In this document: positions 24,891 to 33,011 of the stretch, piece after piece | Position numbering within the stretch: position 1 is the stretch's first letter | How the letters are laid out: each line of letters opens with the position of its first letter | From: Streptomyces sp. NBC_01262 | GTDB taxonomy: Bacteria > Actinomycetota > Actinomycetes > Streptomycetales > Streptomycetaceae | NCBI RefSeq assembly: GCF_036226365.1 | Contig: NZ_CP108462.1 | Span: 558,001 to 622,000 of the forward strand | Direction of reading: 5' to 3' | DNA: 64,000 nucleotides | The notes under the pieces: model-generated | What the model saw: the letters and a program-made list of their open reading frames with translations, nothing else | The model's database searches: none | Told to the model about the DNA's origin: nothing | Program-made: the position numbers and the translations under genes

Positions 24891-26279
24891 TCAGCGGATG
24901 CCGAGTTCGCCGAGCACCCGCGTCTGCGCCGGGGACGGCCGCAGCGGCCAGTACAGGTAGCAGACGCCGCCGGTGCCGCCGCGGATCTGGCCATCGGCGT
25001 TGTAGCGCTTGCTCCTGAGCCAGATCGTCTCGAACTGCGACCGCTTGTACACATGCCGGACGGCCGCGTCGTCGGCGCTGGCCGGGTCGTTGGCGATGAC
25101 ATCGCCGTCCTCGGTGAAGCCGACGACGCACATCAGATGGCCGGAGGTGCCGTAGCCGGCGCCGTCGAGCTCGTCGGCGAGGAAGGACTGGGACGTTATC
25201 ACCGGGATGCCGGCGCGGATCAGCCGTTCGACGTCGTTGAGGCTGTGCAGCCGGGTGATGACGGCGTTCAGGTCGCGGTAGGTGGCCGCGTAGGCGGCGT
25301 TGAAGGTCCAGTTCCCGCAGCCCTGGTACTGGTAGTCGTAGGTGTGGCGGGCGGCGTGGTCGACCTGGGGGGCGACGTAGGAGGGGTCGACCCAGGCGAG
25401 CTGCTGCGCGGTGGGCCGGCGGCCCCAGTACTCGATGACCATCTCGGAGGAGGTGGGGCTGCACCAGGCCTCGCCGCCGTTGTCGTACTCGGGGTACTGG
25501 CCCTTGTGGATCTCCTGGGAGTAGCGCGGCACCGGCAGCTCGCAGCCGCGGCCCTCGCCGGGGACGGAGGCGGGCACGGTGAAGCGGTCGGGGATGTCGG
25601 AGGCCATCGCGCCGATCCGCCAGACGGTGGGGGTCAGCTGGGTGCCGGGTCTGCGGTGGAGGGTCAGGCGCAGCCGGTAGGAGGCGAGCCGCAGGCCGGT
25701 GGCGGTGTCGTCGATGGAGAAGGTGTCGGTCCAGACGCTGCTCCTGCCGTCGCTCTGGTCGTCCACCGAGGTGCGCCTGATGTCGCCGTCGCCGGCCGCC
25801 CAGCGGCCGAGCACGTACCAGGGGGTGGCGGTGCCGTCGGTGTAGGTGCCGCCCAGCTCGGTCTGGATCCAGGTCCCGGCGGGGGTGTCGGCGTTCCAGG
25901 ACGCCACCAGTTCGCTCGCCGGGTGCGGCGGGGTGTGCGGGGGTGAGGTCCAGGTGGCGGTCTCCCAGGTGGCGGTCGCCCGGGTGTGGGGGTCGGTGTA
26001 GTCCGTGCTGCCGGTGGCCCGGCCGATCACGATGCCGGGGCGGGGGTCCGCCACGGCCCGGGTGCCCTGGGCCTCGCCGGTGAGCCAGTCCGGGTACCCG
26101 GTCCAGGAGCGGTAGTCCACGGGGGCCTCCTCGGTGGCTTCGTCGGTGGCCGCTGAGCTGTCGTCAGCGGGGCTGTCCCCGGCGGGGCGTGCCGCGGCGA
26201 GGGCGGGCGGGGCCGCTGCGGTCACCCCGGCGGCGATCGCGGCGGCCAGAACGGTGCGGCGTGATGTCGGTCCTGTCAT
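24891..26279 (-). CDS. Secreted C39-like cysteine peptidase (Tat-type signal)
   Basis: A 462-residue exported protein. The N-terminus MTGPTSRRTVLAAAIAAG has a twin-arginine motif and hydrophobic core, then an acidic Asp/Glu/Ala linker to about residue 60. Residues 60-250 form a beta-rich domain of unknown role. The C39-like papain-fold domain (about 255-440) has Cys in GGEAWCSPTSSEMV, His in TSGHLMCVVGF and Asn/Asp in VIANDPAS. Start ATG 26279 has GGGGA 7 bases upstream; an in-frame extension to 26375 lacks a signal-like start. It is divergent from a secreted sialidase, sharing a 170-base promoter region, so both may act outside the cell on glycoproteins or walls. Confidence 0.83.
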   Translation of the reverse strand: MTGPTSRRTVLAAAIAAGVTAAAPPALAAARPAGDSPADDSSAATDEATEEAPVDYRSWTGYPDWLTGEAQGTRAVADPRPGIVIGRATGSTDYTDPHTRATATWETATWTSPPHTPPHPASELVASWNADTPAGTWIQTELGGTYTDGTATPWYVLGRWAAGDGDIRRTSVDDQSDGRSSVWTDTFSIDDTATGLRLASYRLRLTLHRRPGTQLTPTVWRIGAMASDIPDRFTVPASVPGEGRGCELPVPRYSQEIHKGQYPEYDNGGEAWCSPTSSEMVIEYWGRRPTAQQLAWVDPSYVAPQVDHAARHTYDYQYQGCGNWTFNAAYAATYRDLNAVITRLHSLNDVERLIRAGIPVITSQSFLADELDGAGYGTSGHLMCVVGFTEDGDVIANDPASADDAAVRHVYKRSQFETIWLRSKRYNADGQIRGGTGGVCYLYWPLRPSPAQTRVLGELGIR

Positions 26280-26319
26280 GGCAGTTCCCCGGGTCCGGTT
26301 CGGCTGAACACCCAGCGAA

Positions 26320-26382
26320 TTGACAGCGGCCTCTTTTGTCAAGGACATTTGAGCCGTTTGGATGAGATTTGTCATATTGACA
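26320..26382. promoter_or_regulatory. TTGACA/TGTCAA inverted elements in divergent peptidase/sialidase promoter
   Basis: TTGACA (26320-26325) and TGTCAA (26337-26342) form one inverted pair; TGTCA-TAT-TGACA (26370-26382) forms a second. The elements double as -35 boxes for both directions. Repeated inverted half-sites in a shared promoter suggest one regulator for both genes. Confidence 0.45.
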
Positions 26383-26449
26383 TACAGAATGCCCGGATTG
26401 ACGGAGTGTCACCCCTCTCCCCCGCCGGACGGATGAGAGAAACAACCGC

Positions 26450-27583
26450 ATGAGACACGGTCCCCTCAATGCCAAGCGGACAGCGGCCATCGCCGGGCTG
26501 GCGATACTGCTCGCCGGCCCGGCCGGCTGGGAAGTCCCGGCCCGGGCGGCAGCGGCGGCGGCCGTTCCCGACCCCGGCTGTTCCAGCTCGGTTCCCTTCC
26601 GTTCCGGGACGCACGGCTATCACACCTTCCGTATTCCGGCCGCCCTGCGCATCGGAAAGCGCACGGTGCTCGCCTTCGCCGAAGGCCGCAGGAGATCCGC
26701 CGCCGACGACGGCGACATCGACACCGTGCTGAAACGGTCCTCCGACGGCGGCTGCACCTGGGGACGGCTCCAGGTCGTCGCCGCCGGACACGGGAAGACC
26801 TTCGGCAACCCCACCCCGGTGGCCGACCCGCGCACCGGCCGCGTCGTCCTGCTGCTCTGCCGCGGCGCCGGCGACACCCGGCAGGTCTACGTCGCCACCA
26901 GCGGCAACGGCGGCGCCTCCTGGTCGCGCCCGCGCGACATCACCGCCGCGGTCAAGCCCGCCAACTGGCGCTGGTACGCCACCGGGCCCGGGCACGCCAT
27001 CGCCCTGCGGCACGGCCGCTACGCCGGACGGCTGCTGGTCCCGGCCAACCACACCGCCGCCGTGGGTGGCGAACAGCTGTACGGCGCCCACTCGCTGTAC
27101 AGCGACAACGGCGGCACGACCTGGCACATCGGCTACGTCCAGCAGATCCCCGGCGACTGGATCAACCTCAACGAGAACTCCATGGCCGAACTCCCGGACG
27201 GCCGGGTCTACATCAACGCCCGCGACGAGGGCGGCTTCTCCGAGGCGACCCGCGCGGACGCGTACAGCTTCGACGGGGGACGCACGGTCCGCGGCACCTT
27301 CCAGCCCCAGGAGGACATCGAGGGCCCGGTCGTCCAGGGCAGCGTGCTCCAGGTCAACGGCGGCTCGCTGCTCTACTCGGGCCCCGCCGACCCGGCCCGG
27401 CGGGCCCTGATGACGGTGCGGGCCAGCGAGGACGGCGGCTCCACCTGGCGCCCGGTATGGACGGTCTCCCGGCGCCCGGCCGGCTACTCCGATCTGGTGG
27501 AACTGGAAGGGGGGCTGGTCGGGCTGCTCTACGAGACGGGCGCCTCCTCCCCGTACGAGTCCATTGTCTTCGCCCGTCACTGA
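26450..27583 (+). CDS. Secreted exo-alpha-sialidase (GH33-like)
   Basis: A 377-residue protein with an N-terminal signal (AAIAGLAILLAGPAGWEVPA, cleavage near residue 35) and a six-bladed sialidase domain. Hallmarks: HTFRIPAALR (the R-I-P arginine), VLAFAEGRRRSAADDGDIDT with the Asp region, three Asp-boxes (SSDGGCTWG, SDNGGTTWH, SEDGGSTWR), NENSMAELPDGRVYINARDE, and LVGLLYETGASSPYE with the Tyr/Glu pair. It should release terminal sialic acids from glycoconjugates outside the cell. Divergent from the C39-like peptidase. No sialic-acid uptake genes are in the window. Confidence 0.88.
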   Translation: MRHGPLNAKRTAAIAGLAILLAGPAGWEVPARAAAAAAVPDPGCSSSVPFRSGTHGYHTFRIPAALRIGKRTVLAFAEGRRRSAADDGDIDTVLKRSSDGGCTWGRLQVVAAGHGKTFGNPTPVADPRTGRVVLLLCRGAGDTRQVYVATSGNGGASWSRPRDITAAVKPANWRWYATGPGHAIALRHGRYAGRLLVPANHTAAVGGEQLYGAHSLYSDNGGTTWHIGYVQQIPGDWINLNENSMAELPDGRVYINARDEGGFSEATRADAYSFDGGRTVRGTFQPQEDIEGPVVQGSVLQVNGGSLLYSGPADPARRALMTVRASEDGGSTWRPVWTVSRRPAGYSDLVELEGGLVGLLYETGASSPYESIVFARH

Positions 27584-27705
27584 GGGACCGCGGGTGCTGC
27601 CGAAGCCGCCCCGGAGGGTGTGCGGCCGAACGGGTGTCCCCGCATTTCCGCCGGTGACCCCGGTCGTTGAACAGGTCCCTCTCGCGATCTTCGAAGGAGA
27701 ACGCC

Positions 27706-27963
27706 ATGTACCGCATTGCGAAGGCAGCGGCCATCACCGCCATCGCCGGTGTCGCTGTCCTGGGCACCGCCGGCGGCGCCCTCGCCCACGACGGCCACCG
27801 TCACGGCGCCTCGGCCGAGGCCGTGGCCGTCGGCTCCCCGGGTGTCCTGAGCGGCAACGTCGTCCAGGTCCCGATCCACATCCCGATCAACGTCTGCGGC
27901 AACAGCATCAACGTCATCGCGCTGCTCAACCCGGCGATCGGCAACACCTGCATCAACAAGTGA
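27706..27963 (+). CDS. Short chaplin
   Basis: An 85-residue secreted protein: signal peptide over residues 1-27 (AAAITAIAGVAVLGTAGGAL) then a single chaplin domain with SPGVLSGNVVQVPIHIPIN and the two conserved Cys in NVCGNS and NTCIN. Chaplins assemble into amyloid-like surface films on aerial hyphae and spores. There is no sortase motif or TM, so it is of the short class. ATG 27706 is preceded by GAAGGAGA. The HDGHRHG segment after cleavage is His-rich and unusual among chaplins. It stands alone, followed by two hairpins. Confidence 0.92.
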   Translation: MYRIAKAAAITAIAGVAVLGTAGGALAHDGHRHGASAEAVAVGSPGVLSGNVVQVPIHIPINVCGNSINVIALLNPAIGNTCINK

Positions 27964-27967
27964 CCCT

Positions 27968-27991
27968 GCGCCCCCGGGAGAACGGGGGCGC
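27968..27991 (+). terminator. Hairpin after the chaplin gene
   Basis: GCGCCCCCG and CGGGGGCGC arms with a 6-base loop, starting 5 bases after the chaplin stop. Confidence 0.65.
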
Positions 27992-28004
27992 GGTGCAGCC
28001 GTAA

Positions 28005-28050
28005 ATGCCCGAGGGGCGTCCGGGAATTCATTCGGGCGCCCCTCGGGCAT
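28005..28050. terminator. Long hairpin between chaplin and ACP genes
   Basis: ATGCCCGAGGGGCG (28005-28018) pairs perfectly with CGCCCCTCGGGCAT (28037-28050). The pairing can continue a few positions into the 18-base loop with wobbles. It may insulate the ACP operon from the chaplin transcript. Confidence 0.65.
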
Positions 28051-28194
28051 TGGAGGCCTTTTACGGTATGCGGGTGATGCGATTGTCGCGCGGCCGCGTG
28101 TCGAGGGGATTCGTGTGATGACCGCGCCATCCTTGCCGGGGACTTCGGTCCGGGGATCACCGTCCCAACCACGCCTCCCGAGCGAAGGAGAACG

Positions 28195-28461
28195 ATGGAA
28201 TCCGTCTACGACGTGATGGCCCGTCAGCTCACCGAACACTTCGGCGTCCCTCAGGAACTGATCGGCCCGGACGCGACCTTCGAGGACATGGAATTCGACT
28301 CCCTCGCACAGGTCGAACTCGCCACGATGCTCGAGGACAGCCTGGGTGTGACCCTGCCCGAGGAGCGCAAGGACTTCACCCTCGGAGAGGCGGCGGCGTA
28401 TCTGGAGCGCGCGGCCGGCTGTGCGGGCGCCCGCGCGGCGCTCGTGGAGGCCGCCCAGTGA
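28195..28461 (+). CDS. Acyl carrier protein
   Basis: An 88-residue ACP with the phosphopantetheine attachment motif EFDSLAQVEL (Ser at residue 36) and a four-helix pattern: VMARQLTEHFGVP, then LATMLEDSLGVTLPEE. The last 18 residues (ERAAGCAGARAALVEAAQ) extend beyond the usual length. ATG 28195 has AAGGAG 8 bases upstream. The stop overlaps the ketosynthase GTG (GTGA), so the pair is coupled. It differs from a housekeeping AcpP in lacking fab neighbours, so it probably serves a dedicated pathway. Confidence 0.92.
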   Translation: MESVYDVMARQLTEHFGVPQELIGPDATFEDMEFDSLAQVELATMLEDSLGVTLPEERKDFTLGEAAAYLERAAGCAGARAALVEAAQ

Positions 28462-29690
28462 GGCAGCGCGCCTTCGACGCGGCGGTCACCGGAATCGGTC
28501 TGGTCACCCCCGCCGGAATCGGCCTGGAGCCGTCCTGGGACGGGCTGTGCGCGGGCGTCGGTCTCGCCGCCACGGACCCGGTGCTGGCCGGACTGCCGGT
28601 CGACTTCTCCTGCGCCGTCCCCGGATTCGACGGCGGGGCGCTGCTCGGCCGCCGGCTGACCTGGCGGATCGACAAGTTCATCCAGCTCGCCATGGTCGCC
28701 GCCCGCGAGGCGGTCGCCGACGCGCGGCTGGACACCGCCACGTGGGACGGGCCCCGGGTGGCCGTCGTCCTCGGCGTCGCCAGCAACGGCGGCGACCGCT
28801 GGCCCGTCGAGTACGGAAACCTCGCGGGCGGCCGCGTGGAGTCCATCTCCCCCGCCACCCTGCCGCGCTCGCTGCCCAACATGGTGGCCGGCGAGGTCTC
28901 CGCCGACCTCCAGGCCGTCGGGCCCTGCCTGACCACCTCCACGGCATGCGCGTCGGGCGCCACCGCCATCGGCACCGCGCGCGACCTGCTGCGGGCCGGG
29001 GCCTGCGACATCGCCATCACCGGCGGCACCGACTGCGCCCGGGTGGAAATGGGATCGGCGGCCTTCTACCGCATGCGCGCGCTGTCGATGCGCGGACAGG
29101 ACCCGGCAGGCGCGTCACGGCCTTTCGACGCCGACCGCGACGGCTTCGTGCTGAGCGAGGGCGCCGGCATCGTCGTCCTGGAGCGGCCCGAGTACGCCCG
29201 GGCCCGCGGCGCCCGGATCCGCGGCTACCTGTCCGGTTACGGCGCCTCCAGCGACGGCTACCACCACACCCGCCCGGACCCCACCGGTGACGGTGCCCGG
29301 CGCGCGACCCTGGCGGCGCTGGCCGACGCGGGCGCCGACCTGTCCGAGGTGGACCATGTCAACGCGCACGGCACCTCGACACCGCTCAACGACCGCAGCG
29401 AGGCCGCCATGCTCTCCTCGGTGTTCGGCCGTACGCCGCCGCCCGTGACCTCCCTCAAGGGAGCCATCGGGCACACCCTCGGAGCGGCCGGGGCCATCGA
29501 CGCGGCGGTCACCGTGCTGTCCCTGGAGCGGCAGCTGATCCCGCCCACCGCCAACCTCGACCGTCTGGACGACGGCATGGACCTGGACGTGGTCACCAAG
29601 AAGCCCCGCGCGCACCGAATGGGGGGAGCGCTGACCAACTCCTTCGGCTTCGGCGGCCAGAACGCGGTGCTGTTCTTCCGCGCCGCGTGA
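28458..29690 (+). CDS. Beta-ketoacyl-ACP synthase (KAS II type)
   Basis: A 410-residue condensing enzyme with the full catalytic set: Cys in TSTACASGATAIG (about residue 170), His in VNAHGTSTPLND (about 307) and Lys/His in SLKGAIGHTLGAAGAID (about 340). NSFGFGGQNAVLFF is the C-terminal signature. It is encoded within the ACP stop codon (GTGA) and followed 13 bases later by an MMPL transporter. No chain-length factor, ketoreductase or dehydratase accompanies it, so it either borrows fatty-acid synthase partners or performs one condensation or transfer. Confidence 0.92.
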   Translation: MRQRAFDAAVTGIGLVTPAGIGLEPSWDGLCAGVGLAATDPVLAGLPVDFSCAVPGFDGGALLGRRLTWRIDKFIQLAMVAAREAVADARLDTATWDGPRVAVVLGVASNGGDRWPVEYGNLAGGRVESISPATLPRSLPNMVAGEVSADLQAVGPCLTTSTACASGATAIGTARDLLRAGACDIAITGGTDCARVEMGSAAFYRMRALSMRGQDPAGASRPFDADRDGFVLSEGAGIVVLERPEYARARGARIRGYLSGYGASSDGYHHTRPDPTGDGARRATLAALADAGADLSEVDHVNAHGTSTPLNDRSEAAMLSSVFGRTPPPVTSLKGAIGHTLGAAGAIDAAVTVLSLERQLIPPTANLDRLDDGMDLDVVTKKPRAHRMGGALTNSFGFGGQNAVLFFRAA

Positions 29691-29703
29691 CCGGCGTACG
29701 CCA

Positions 29704-32025
29704 GTGAGCCGCCTCAAGCGCGATCCCCGGCTCGTGCTGCTGTTCGCCGCCGTGCTGACCGCCCTCCTCGGGGCGGTCGGCACGGGCGGCTCCGGCCGGC
29801 TCACCAACGGCGGCTACACCGCCGCCGGCACCGAGTCCGCGCGCGCCAACCGGCTGCTGGAGCAGCGCTTCGGTGCCGGCAATCCCGATCTGGTCCTCCT
29901 CGTCCGGGCCGCGCACGGCGGCGTCGACTCGGCGGCGGCTCGCGAGCAGGGCCTACGGCTCGCCGCCCGGCTGGCGGCCGCCGACGGCGTCGGGGCGGTG
30001 CGCTCCTACTGGACGGCGAAAGACTCCGCCCTGCGCTCGAAGGACGGCGCCGAGGCCCTGATCACGGCCGACCTGGCCGGTGCGGACCGGGACGCGGCGC
30101 GCACCGCCAAGTCCCTGGTCCCGCGCCTGACCGGACGCCACGGCGCGCTCGCCGTGTCCGCGACCGGGCCCGCCTGGGTGAGCGTCGAGGCCGGCCGGAT
30201 CAGCGAACACGACCTGGTGACGGCCGAGCTGTTCGCCGCGCCCGTCACCCTGCTCATTCTCATGCTCGCCCTGCGCTCGCCGCTGGCCGCCCTGTTCCCG
30301 GTGGTGATCGGGGCCGTCTCCGTCGTCGGCACCCTCGCTCTGCTGCGGCTGCTGACGTACGCCATGCCGGTCTCGGTGTTCGCGATGAACCTCACCAGCG
30401 CGCTGGGCTTCGGGCTCGCCGTCGACTACGGCCTGTTCCTGGTGACGCGGTTCCGCGAGGAACTGCGCACCGGTTCCAGCGTCGAGGAGGCCGTCGCCCG
30501 CACCGCGCGCACGGCGGGGCGCACGGTCGCCGTCTCCGCGTGCACGGTGGCGCTGTCGATGTCGGCGCTGCTGGTGCTGCCGCTGCCCTTCCTGCGGTCC
30601 ATGGCCTGCGCGGGCATCGCGGTGGCGCTGCTCTCGGCCGCCGCCGCGACCGTGCTCATGCCGCCGCTGCTGACGTTGGCGGGGCGTCGGCTGGCCCGCC
30701 CCGCACGCCTGGGAGCGGTGGTCAGGACACCGCGCCGGGCCCCCCGCACCGCGGCGCCCGGCAGGGCAGCCCGCGGCAAGCGCACCGCATGGCACGGGCC
30801 CGCCCCGGAGCCGGTGTGGCAGCGGGCGGCCGACGCGGTGACCCGCAAGCCGCTGTTCTACGGCGCCGGGTGCGCGGTCGCGCTGGTGATGCTCGCGACG
30901 CCCTTCGCGCATGCGCGGTTCGGGCTGTCCGACGAGCGGGTCCTGCCCGTGCGGAACGCGGCGCTGCGCACGTCGGCCGACATCCGCGCGCACTTCGCCA
31001 CGCCCGCGGAGCGCGTGCTGACCGTCGTGCTCCCGGACGCCCATCCGGTACTCGACCGGGCCGCCCTGGACGCGTACGAGAGCCAGGTGCGGCGGCTGGA
31101 CTCGGTCGCCGCCGCTCGAATCCTCCCTGCGCATGACGCCGTGGCGCCGCCCGCCGTGGGAGCCGCCGCTCCCGGCGCGGTGCTCAGCGTCACCGGGCCG
31201 GCGGACCCGCAGTCCGCCGCCGCGCGGAAGCTGGTCGCGCGGCTGCGGGCGCTGCCCGCGCCGGGCGGGCACCTGGTGACCGGCCGCGCGGCGCTGCTGG
31301 TGGACACCGCGAAGGCGGTGCGCGACCGGCTGCCGCTCGCGGCGGGCATCCTGGTCCTGGCCACGTGGGCGATGCTGTTCCTGCTGACCGGCAGTGTGCT
31401 GCTGCCGTTCAAGGCGCTGGTGGTCGGGGCGCTCAGCCTGACCGCGAGCTTCGGGCTGATGGTGCATGTGTTCCAGGACGGCCATCTGCGGCGCGTGGTG
31501 GGCGACTTCGCGGTGACCGGGACGCTGGACATGTCGATGCCGCTGCTGATGTTCGCGATCGCGTTCGGCCTGGCGATCGACTACGAGATCTTCCTGCTCT
31601 CCCGCGTCAAGGAGCGCTACGCCCTGACCGGCGACAACCGCTTGGCCGTCGTCGAGGGCGTGGCCCGCACCGGGCCGCTGGTCACCACGGCCGCGCTGGC
31701 CGTGGCCGTGGTGACGGGCGCCCTGGCCACCTCGGGGATCACGGTGCTCAAGCTGCTGGGCACCGGGCTCGCGGTGGCGGTCCTGGTGGACGCCACGCTG
31801 GTGCGCGGCATCCTGGTGCCGGCCTTCATGACGGTCGCGGGCCGGGCCAACTGGTGGGCGCCCGCACCCCTGGCCCGGCTCCACTCACGGCTCCACGCAC
31901 CGCCGCGTCCTCAGCGTGAGGACATCTCCTCGGCGATCGCCGCCGCGAAGCCGTCGATGTCGGCCTCCGTGGTGTCGAAGGAGCACATCCAGCGGACCTC
32001 ACCGCTGGCCTCGTCCCAGAAGTAG
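29704..32025 (+). CDS. MMPL/RND-superfamily lipid transporter
   Basis: A 773-residue membrane protein with two RND halves. TM1 is near residues 10-28; extracytoplasmic domain 1 follows to about 165; a TM bundle covers about 175-350 with GFGLAVDYGLFLVTRFREEL. A basic loop (335-375) links to the second half, with a TM bundle from about 545 containing AFGLAIDYEIFLLSRVKERY. The Asp-Tyr pairs are the proton-relay type residues of MMPL proteins. GTG 29704 lies 13 bases after the ketosynthase stop. It probably exports the acyl product of the ACP/ketosynthase pair. Its last 115 bases overlap the threonine-aldolase gene on the other strand. Confidence 0.87.
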   Translation: MSRLKRDPRLVLLFAAVLTALLGAVGTGGSGRLTNGGYTAAGTESARANRLLEQRFGAGNPDLVLLVRAAHGGVDSAAAREQGLRLAARLAAADGVGAVRSYWTAKDSALRSKDGAEALITADLAGADRDAARTAKSLVPRLTGRHGALAVSATGPAWVSVEAGRISEHDLVTAELFAAPVTLLILMLALRSPLAALFPVVIGAVSVVGTLALLRLLTYAMPVSVFAMNLTSALGFGLAVDYGLFLVTRFREELRTGSSVEEAVARTARTAGRTVAVSACTVALSMSALLVLPLPFLRSMACAGIAVALLSAAAATVLMPPLLTLAGRRLARPARLGAVVRTPRRAPRTAAPGRAARGKRTAWHGPAPEPVWQRAADAVTRKPLFYGAGCAVALVMLATPFAHARFGLSDERVLPVRNAALRTSADIRAHFATPAERVLTVVLPDAHPVLDRAALDAYESQVRRLDSVAAARILPAHDAVAPPAVGAAAPGAVLSVTGPADPQSAAARKLVARLRALPAPGGHLVTGRAALLVDTAKAVRDRLPLAAGILVLATWAMLFLLTGSVLLPFKALVVGALSLTASFGLMVHVFQDGHLRRVVGDFAVTGTLDMSMPLLMFAIAFGLAIDYEIFLLSRVKERYALTGDNRLAVVEGVARTGPLVTTAALAVAVVTGALATSGITVLKLLGTGLAVAVLVDATLVRGILVPAFMTVAGRANWWAPAPLARLHSRLHAPPRPQREDISSAIAAAKPSMSASVVSKEHIQRTSPLASSQK

Positions 32026-33011
32026 AAGCGGTAGCGCTTCTGCAGCCGCTCGCTCACCTCGCGCGGCAGGATCGCGAAGACGGCGTTGGCCTGGACGGGA
32101 CGGACGACCGTGACGCCCTCGACCGTCCGTACGGCCGCCTCCAGCCGCCGGGCCATGGCGTTGGCGTGCGAGGCGCTGCGCAGCCACAGGTCGCCGGCGA
32201 GCAGCGCCTCGAACTGCACCGAGACGAAGCGCATCTTGGAGGCGAGCTGCATGGACAGCTTGCGCAGGTGCTTCATGGCCCGCACCCGCTCGGGGCTGAG
32301 CACGACGACGCACTCACCGAACAGCAGGCCGTTCTTGGTGCCGCCGAAGGACAGGATGTCGACGCCCGCGTCGGTGGTGAAGGCGGCCAGCGGCACACCG
32401 AGGGTGGCGGCGGCGTTGGCGATCCGGGAGCCGTCGAGATGGACGGCCAGGCCCAGCTGGTGGGCGTGGTCGCACAGGGCGCGGATCTCGTCGGGGGTGT
32501 AGCAGGTGCCGAGTTCGGTGGTCTGGGTGATGGAGACGACCTGCGGCTGGGCGCGGTGCTCGTCGTCGAAGCCCCAGGCCTCCCGGTCGATCAGCTCGGG
32601 GGTGAGCTTGCCGTCCGGGGTGGGGACGGTGAGCAGCTTGAGGCCGCCGACGCGCTCGGGCGCGCCGCCCTCGTCGACGTTGATGTGGGCGGAGGCGGCG
32701 CAGATCACCGCACCCCAGCGCTGGGCGAGCGACTGCAGGGCCACGACGTTGGCCCCGGTGCCGTTGAAGACCGGGAAGGCCTCGGCCCGGGGGCCGAAGT
32801 GCCGGCGGAAGACCTCCTGGAGGTGTGCGGTGTACTCGTCCTCGCCGTAGGCGACCTGGTGGCCGCCGTTGGCCAGGGCGAGCGCCGCCAGGACCTCGGG
32901 GTGGACGCCCGCGTAGTTGTCGCTGGCGAAGCCGCGTACGTCCGGGTCGTGGTGGCGTACGGCGTCGGTCGGGGCGTCGCCCGCCGGGCCTACGGGTGCG
33001 GGGTGAGCCAC
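31911..33011 (-). CDS. Low-specificity L-threonine aldolase family (PLP)
   Basis: A 366-residue fold-type I PLP enzyme cleaving threonine-like beta-hydroxy amino acids to glycine and aldehyde, or a related beta-eliminating lyase. Seen: RGFASDNYAGVHPEV, the NGTGANVVAL loop, HLDGSRIANAAATLG (Asp to PLP) and SFGGTKNGLLFGECVV with the Schiff-base Lys. I prefer GTG 33011, with GGAAAG 6 bases upstream and a 22-base overlap with the SDR; ATG 33050 adds 13 residues but has no ribosome site. It is the last gene of the DUF6421/SDR/aldolase operon, and convergent and overlapping with the MMPL gene. Confidence 0.85.
   Translation of the reverse strand: MAHPAPVGPAGDAPTDAVRHHDPDVRGFASDNYAGVHPEVLAALALANGGHQVAYGEDEYTAHLQEVFRRHFGPRAEAFPVFNGTGANVVALQSLAQRWGAVICAASAHINVDEGGAPERVGGLKLLTVPTPDGKLTPELIDREAWGFDDEHRAQPQVVSITQTTELGTCYTPDEIRALCDHAHQLGLAVHLDGSRIANAAATLGVPLAAFTTDAGVDILSFGGTKNGLLFGECVVVLSPERVRAMKHLRKLSMQLASKMRFVSVQFEALLAGDLWLRSASHANAMARRLEAAVRTVEGVTVVRPVQANAVFAILPREVSERLQKRYRFYFWDEASGEVRWMCSFDTTEADIDGFAAAIAEEMSSR

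Noticed and set aside
28195..29690. Type II polyketide cluster
   Set aside because: Only one ketosynthase, no chain-length factor, ketoreductase, cyclase or aromatase nearby.
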